From: Pseudomonadota bacterium
GTDB taxonomy: Bacteria > Pseudomonadota > Alphaproteobacteria > Rhizobiales > Methylopilaceae
Reading direction: 5' to 3'
Length of the DNA stretch: 47,999 nucleotides
Assembly: GCA_023430145.1 (NCBI GenBank)
Contig: JAEZCD010000378.1
Span: 1-47,999, forward strand
Every line of letters starts with the position of its first letter. Position 1 is the first letter of the stretch. Both the position numbers and the translations under genes were made by a program. Under the pieces are notes generated by a model. It ran no database searches. It was not told the origin of the DNA and was given only the letters and a program-made list of their open reading frames with translations. Shown piece by piece: positions 44,476 to 47,999 of this stretch.

Positions 44476-44547
44476 GCGATCGAGCGCTCCCGAGGGACCC
44501 GCGCTCTCCAACGAAGAGGTGTCGGCGCCTCGCTGCCGGTCTCGAAT

Positions 44548-45524
44548 GCGGCGGCCGCGGAGCGGCGGGCGGCCGCAGGATAGCCGGCCGGCGCCGATAC
44601 CGGCACGCTGCCGAACGTTCCCTGGTATTTTCTGCCGCTGAAGGCCGGCACGCGCAGCATCGGCGCCGTCGGCGTCGCCGCCGGGGGCGGCACGCGGCCG
44701 CTCGACCGGGACGACCGCACCATCGTCGAGACGGTGGCCGGGCTCACCGCCGCTGCTCTCGATCGGGCGCGGCTCGCCCGCGAGATCGGCGAGGCGAAGG
44801 CCGCAGCCGAGGCCGAGCGCATCCGCAACACGCTGCTCGCCTCGATCAGCCACGACTTCCGCACCCCGCTCGCCTCGATCCTCGGCGCCGCGACCAGCCT
44901 CATCGACTACGGCCCGAAGTTGCCCGACGCGGCGCGCTCCGATCTGTTGCATCAGATCAAGGACGAGGCCGGGCATCTCGATGGCATGGTCCGCAACCTG
45001 CTCTCGATGACGCGGCTCGAGGCCGGCGTGCTCGAGCTCCGCCGCGACTGGATCGATGTCGGCGAGATGCTGCAGCGCGCCGCGGCCGTCGCCCGGCGCT
45101 ATGGTGCGGCGCAGGAGATCACCGTGACGACGCCGCCCGGCCTGCCCTTCCTGTTCGCCGACCAGACGCTGCTCGACCAGGCGATCGGCAATATTCTCGG
45201 CAACGCCGTGAAGTATTCCGGCCCGGACGCCCGCATACGCCTCGCGGCGGAGGCCGAGGCCGACGGGGTGCTGCGCATCGAGGTCGTCGACACCGGGCCC
45301 GGCATCGCCCGCGAATGGCTGCCGCGCATCTTCGACAAGTTCGCCCGCGCGCCGTCCGCGGAGGTGTCGGGCGACGGCGGCGAGGGAACGGGCCTCGGGC
45401 TCGCCATCGCCAAGGGCATCGTCGCCGCGCATGGCGGCACGATCGCCGCCGAGAGCCCGGTCGAGGCGGGCCGCGGCACGCGGATCGTCCTCCGATTGCC
45501 GGCCGGCGGCCGCCCGCGTCATGA
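44548..45524 (+). pseudogene. kdpD: kdpD remnant: partial GAF plus histidine kinase core, 5' part missing
   Basis: Reading one frame, the region starts AAAAERRAAAG, hits TAG at 44581, then continues PAGADTGTLPNVPWYFLPL, typical of the KdpD GAF domain. The histidine kinase follows intact: H-box ISHDFRTPLASILGAATS, N-box GNILGNAVKYS, G1 VVDTGPGI, G2 GEGTGLGLAIAKG. The turgor/K+-sensing N-terminal KdpD domain, the universal-stress-like domain and the four membrane helices are absent, since only about 70 bp separate this from the previous gene. The only possible late start is a GTG at 44734 without a clear ribosome site. The expected stop (TGA, 45522-45524) is one frame off. No kdpABC genes are nearby. 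Probably non-functional as a sensor. Confidence 0.8.
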
Positions 45525-46212
45525 GCCGAAGCGGCCGCGTGCTCGTGATCGACGACGAGTCGGCCATCCACCGCTTCCTCGCCCCGGCGCTCGTCGCCAA
45601 CGACTACGAGGTGCTGCGGGCGGACACCGCAGCGGAGGGGCTGAAGCGGATCGCCGCCGACGCGCCGGACCTCGTCGTGCTCGACCTCGGACTGCCCGAT
45701 CTCGACGGCAAGGAGGTGATCGCTCGCGTCCGGCAATGGTCGCACGTGCCGATCGTCGTGTTGTCGGCGCGCGACCGCGAGGCCGAGAAGATCGAGGCGC
45801 TCGATGCCGGCGCGGACGACTTCGTCAACAAGCCGTTCGGCGTCGGCGAGCTGATGGCGCGGCTGCGCGCCTCGCTGCGGCACAGGATGCAGAGCCACGG
45901 CGAGAGCCGGTCATTCGCGTCGGCGGCGTTCTCGTCGACGTGCCTCGCCACCGCGTCACCCGCGACGGCGAGGAGGTGAAGCTGACGCCGCGCGAGTTCG
46001 AGCTCGTCGCCTTCCTCGCCAGGAACGCCGGCAAGGTCGCGACCCACCGTCAGATTCTCACCGCGGTCTGGGGACCGGCGCACACCGAGGACACGCAGTA
46101 TCTGCGGGTCTATATCGGCCAGCTCCGGCAGAAGCTCGAGGCCGACCCCGCCGCACCGGAGCTGCTGCTGACCGAACCGGGGATCGGGTATCGCCTCGGC
46201 GCGGTACCCTGA
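45521..46212 (+). pseudogene. kdpE: kdpE response regulator interrupted by a one-base frameshift
   Basis: From the ATG at 45521 the receiver domain is complete: D11-D12, phospho-acceptor D55 in LVVLDLGLPD, and K104 in NKPFG. After about residue 127 (HGES, 45896-45907) the frame fails. It ends soon after with a tail unlike KdpE. The OmpR-type DNA-binding domain, PVIRVGGVLVDVPRHRVTRD to the TEPGIGYRL end at 46212, continues in another frame. One additional C at about 45907 would give HGESPVIRVGG and a full KdpE of about 230 residues. Either a recent deletion or a sequencing error. Without it the receiver cannot be joined to DNA binding. Confidence 0.85.
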
Positions 46213-46462
46213 AACGACGCCGGCGCGATAGGCCCAGCGCAGAGCGGATCCCTCAGCCTGCGCCAGACTAATCTCAACTAGAACGAAAGGAAGCGCTATC
46301 CAAACCAGTGGGGCGGCACGCTATCGCCGACCTCCCCCTGTGCGGACCGACCTACTACAGAGGCACGGGGGACCGAGGGGCTGCGGCATAGGGGCAGTTG
46401 TTGGGGCAGCGGAGACCTCGAAACCGATTTGATCGCTTTTTCGATGACTTACGCAATCCTAT
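46213..46462. other. 250-bp non-coding stretch between kdpE remnant and tRNA-Ser
   Basis: No gene, repeat of the tRNA 3' end or integrase remnant was recognised. It lies downstream of the tRNA on the minus strand. A rho-independent terminator with a T-tract was not evident; the nearest candidate is CGAAAAAGCG around 46435-46445, which has no convincing stem. Confidence 0.4.
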
Positions 46463-46552
<90 letters not shown>

Positions 46553-46563
46553 GCTGAGCGTCG

Positions 46564-46592
46564 TACTTAAGGGCAAGCGCGTTCGCTGACAA
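46564..46592 (-). promoter_or_regulatory. Putative sigma-70 promoter of tRNA-Ser
   Basis: On the minus strand TTGTCA (46587-46592), a 17-base spacer and TAAGTA (46564-46569) end 11 bases before the tRNA 5' end. Spacing and location are right for a stable-RNA promoter. Confidence 0.6.
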
Positions 46593-46707
46593 GCTTTGCG
46601 GCGGCAGCGACGGAAGCGGAGTTGCGCGTCCATTCACCCGCCGGCTCGGGTGGGGGCCAGGCGCCCGGCTCGGCGGACGTCATGGCGCCGCGGCAACCTC
46701 GGAGGCG

Positions 46708-47256
46708 TCACGGCGCCGGGTCATCTCGGCGGTGTCGCGCGACCACGGCCGCGATGCGCCGGTCCATGAACTCCTCGAAGGCGGTATCGTACTGGTTCGT
46801 CGGGAACCCGGTCTCGCTGTAGGCGCTCCACCAGGCGCGGAAATTCTGCCGGCCGGCATACTCGTCGATCCAGGCGAGCCAGCCTTCCCACTGCTGCCGT
46901 CGCTGACTGTGCCGCGCGCGCTGGTAGACGAGAAAGGCGCGCTCGAAGACCGAGCACAGCAGGTCGAAGAGCAGGTCCTGGGTGACGCGATCGGCGGCCG
47001 GCAGCGCTTCGCGGGCGATTTCGGGCTCGCTCCAGACGACGCCGACCCGCGGCTGCGCCAGCGCCGCGCTGATGAACTCGAGGTACTTCTCCTGGACCGA
47101 CTGGTAGATCTCCCATTCCCGCTGCTCGCGCGAGGCGGCGATGTCGCGGCGATAGAGGAAGATCGCCACCGGCACGCCGAAGATGGCGATCAGATAGGTC
47201 AGGCCCTCGAGCAGGCGTACGAGCCGCTCGTCGGCGATCTGTCCCAGAATCTCCAT
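46708..47256 (-). CDS. Membrane-anchored protein of unknown function
   Basis: 182 residues from the ATG at 47256 (MEILGQIADERLVRLLEGLT). One hydrophobic segment at about 20-37 (YLIAIFGVPVAIFLYRRD) precedes an alpha-helical, Trp/Tyr/Arg-rich soluble domain (REWEIYQSVQEKYLEFISAA, then FRAWWSAYSETGFPTNQYDT near the end). The organisation, a single helix then WExYQSVxxxYxxF, resembles small proteins grouped with DUF4760-like families, but I cannot assign it. In-frame extension upstream is Arg/Ser-rich and overlaps the divergent oxidoreductase region, so the shorter start is preferred. It is divergent from the gene at 47381. Confidence 0.7.
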   Translation of the reverse strand: MEILGQIADERLVRLLEGLTYLIAIFGVPVAIFLYRRDIAASREQREWEIYQSVQEKYLEFISAALAQPRVGVVWSEPEIAREALPAADRVTQDLLFDLLCSVFERAFLVYQRARHSQRRQQWEGWLAWIDEYAGRQNFRAWWSAYSETGFPTNQYDTAFEEFMDRRIAAVVARHRRDDPAP

Positions 47257-47380
47257 GAGCCGACATCTCCCGCAGCGCCGCTGAAGATGCCGCGAACCGG
47301 ACGCCTGGCCAAATCGTCGCCGCCCGTGAACCCGACTGGCCCCGCCGGCGTTGGTGGCCGCACGAGCGGGTGGGGGAGCC

Positions 47381-47999
47381 ATGGCGGATCTTGCGGACGG
47401 CGAACGCGATCTCAGGGGCGGCACCACGCTCTGGGAAGCGCAGAACGGTGCCGCAGACGCCGCCCGCGGCCTCGGCGGGCATGCGCGGACCGATGCCTGC
47501 ATCATCGGCGCCGGGATCACCGGCGCCTTCCTCGCCGAGGAGCTTTCGCGGCGCGGCCTCGGCGTGCTCGTCCTCGACCGCCGTGGCCCGCAGCGCGGCA
47601 GCACCGCCGCCAGCACCTCGCTGCTGCAATGGGAGCTCGACCTGCCGCTTATCGCGCTCGCCGACCGCATCGGCTTCGAGACCGCCGCCGCGGTCTGGCG
47701 GCGCTCGCGGGCCGCGGTACAGCGGATCGGCGCCCTCGTCGGCGATCTCGGCGCCTCCTGCGATTTCGCCCCGCGCTCGACCCTCTACCTTGCCGGCGAC
47801 GTTCTCGATCCGGCCGGGCTGCGGGAGGAGCGGCTGGCGCGGGAAAGGGCGCAGCTCTCGAGCGACCTGCTCGACGCCGCCGGCCTTCGCCTGTTCGCGG
47901 GCATCGAGGCCGAGGCGGCGCTCGTCTCGGCGGGCTCGGCGGAGGCCGATCCCGTCGCCCACGCGCGCCTGCGGCTGACGGCCGCGCTGCGGCGTGGAG
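47381..47999 (+). CDS. FAD-dependent oxidoreductase (DAO family), N-terminal part (cut by window edge)
   Basis: About 206 residues are visible from the ATG at 47381, preceded by GGGGGAG. After about 38 residues the FAD-binding beta-alpha-beta motif appears: ACIIGAGITGAFLAEELSRR, then GVLVLDRR with the acidic residue at the end of strand 2, and GSTAASTSLLQWELD, the conserved Gly-Ser-x-x-Ala-Ser loop of the D-amino-acid oxidase/glycerol-3-phosphate dehydrogenase group. The remainder and the substrate domain are outside the window. Some family members carry a C-terminal Rieske domain, which cannot be checked here. Confidence 0.85.
   Translation, partial: MADLADGERDLRGGTTLWEAQNGAADAARGLGGHARTDACIIGAGITGAFLAEELSRRGLGVLVLDRRGPQRGSTAASTSLLQWELDLPLIALADRIGFETAAAVWRRSRAAVQRIGALVGDLGASCDFAPRSTLYLAGDVLDPAGLREERLARERAQLSSDLLDAAGLRLFAGIEAEAALVSAGSAEADPVAHARLRLTAALRRG

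Overview
The window is high-GC DNA from an alphaproteobacterium, most likely a member of the Hyphomicrobiales (Rhizobiales). The reasons are the order rimP-nusA-ylxR-infB with an attenuator-like leader in front of rimP, the very GC-rich third codon positions, and the abundance of solute-uptake ABC operons with LysR and GntR regulators. No transposase, integrase, CRISPR array or rRNA was seen. I place it only at order level.

Layout. (1) 1-3403, minus strand: the transcription/translation operon promoter-leader-rimP-nusA-ylxR-infB, with infB cut by the window edge. (2) 3422-10201: a LysR regulator divergent from a carbohydrate-type ABC importer (binding protein and two permeases, no ATPase), a DUF4432 aldose-epimerase-like protein and a sulfatase. 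Together they look like uptake and processing of a possibly sulfated sugar or polyol. (3) 10263-20514: a GntR/FCD regulator, a class I glutamine amidotransferase and a creatinase-type M24 protein on the minus strand. They are divergent from a second creatinase-type M24 protein, a complete peptide/opine-type ABC importer with its two ATPases fused, and an M20 amidohydrolase. All three pita-bread or M20 proteins have altered metal ligands. (4) 20746-23733: an MFS transporter converging on an AraC regulator, then an HdeD-like membrane protein. (5) 24157-27573: a di-heme cytochrome c followed by a catalase-fold protein and a small secreted protein. (6) 27775-31952: an RND efflux pair.

(7) 31962-44475 is dominated by ion, pH and arginine functions. 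On the minus strand arcD-arcA-nhaC and an AI-2E/PerM family protein follow each other. Divergently, a tightly overlapping antiporter operon has the subunit order E-F-G-(DUF4040+MbhE+B)-C-D-D', the order of the Mrp module in membrane-bound hydrogenases. It ends with a second ArcD-like antiporter whose start codon overlaps the stop of the last antiporter subunit. In the sequence as given, mrpF has no stop codon. (8) 44548-46212: a decayed kdpDE pair, with kdpD lacking its 5' half and kdpE carrying a one-base frameshift. (9) 46463-47999: tRNA-Ser(CGA), a small membrane-anchored protein of unknown function, and the start of a FAD-dependent oxidoreductase.

How parts may work together: regions 2 and 3 are two nutrient-scavenging operons, each with its own local regulator. 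Region 7 joins ammonia-producing arginine deiminase, arginine exchange and two kinds of Na+/H+ antiporter into a plausible pH and sodium homeostasis island. Three sites (mrpF end, kdpD end, kdpE middle) are each exactly one base short of an intact gene, which could be decay or assembly error and should be settled before these genes are interpreted.
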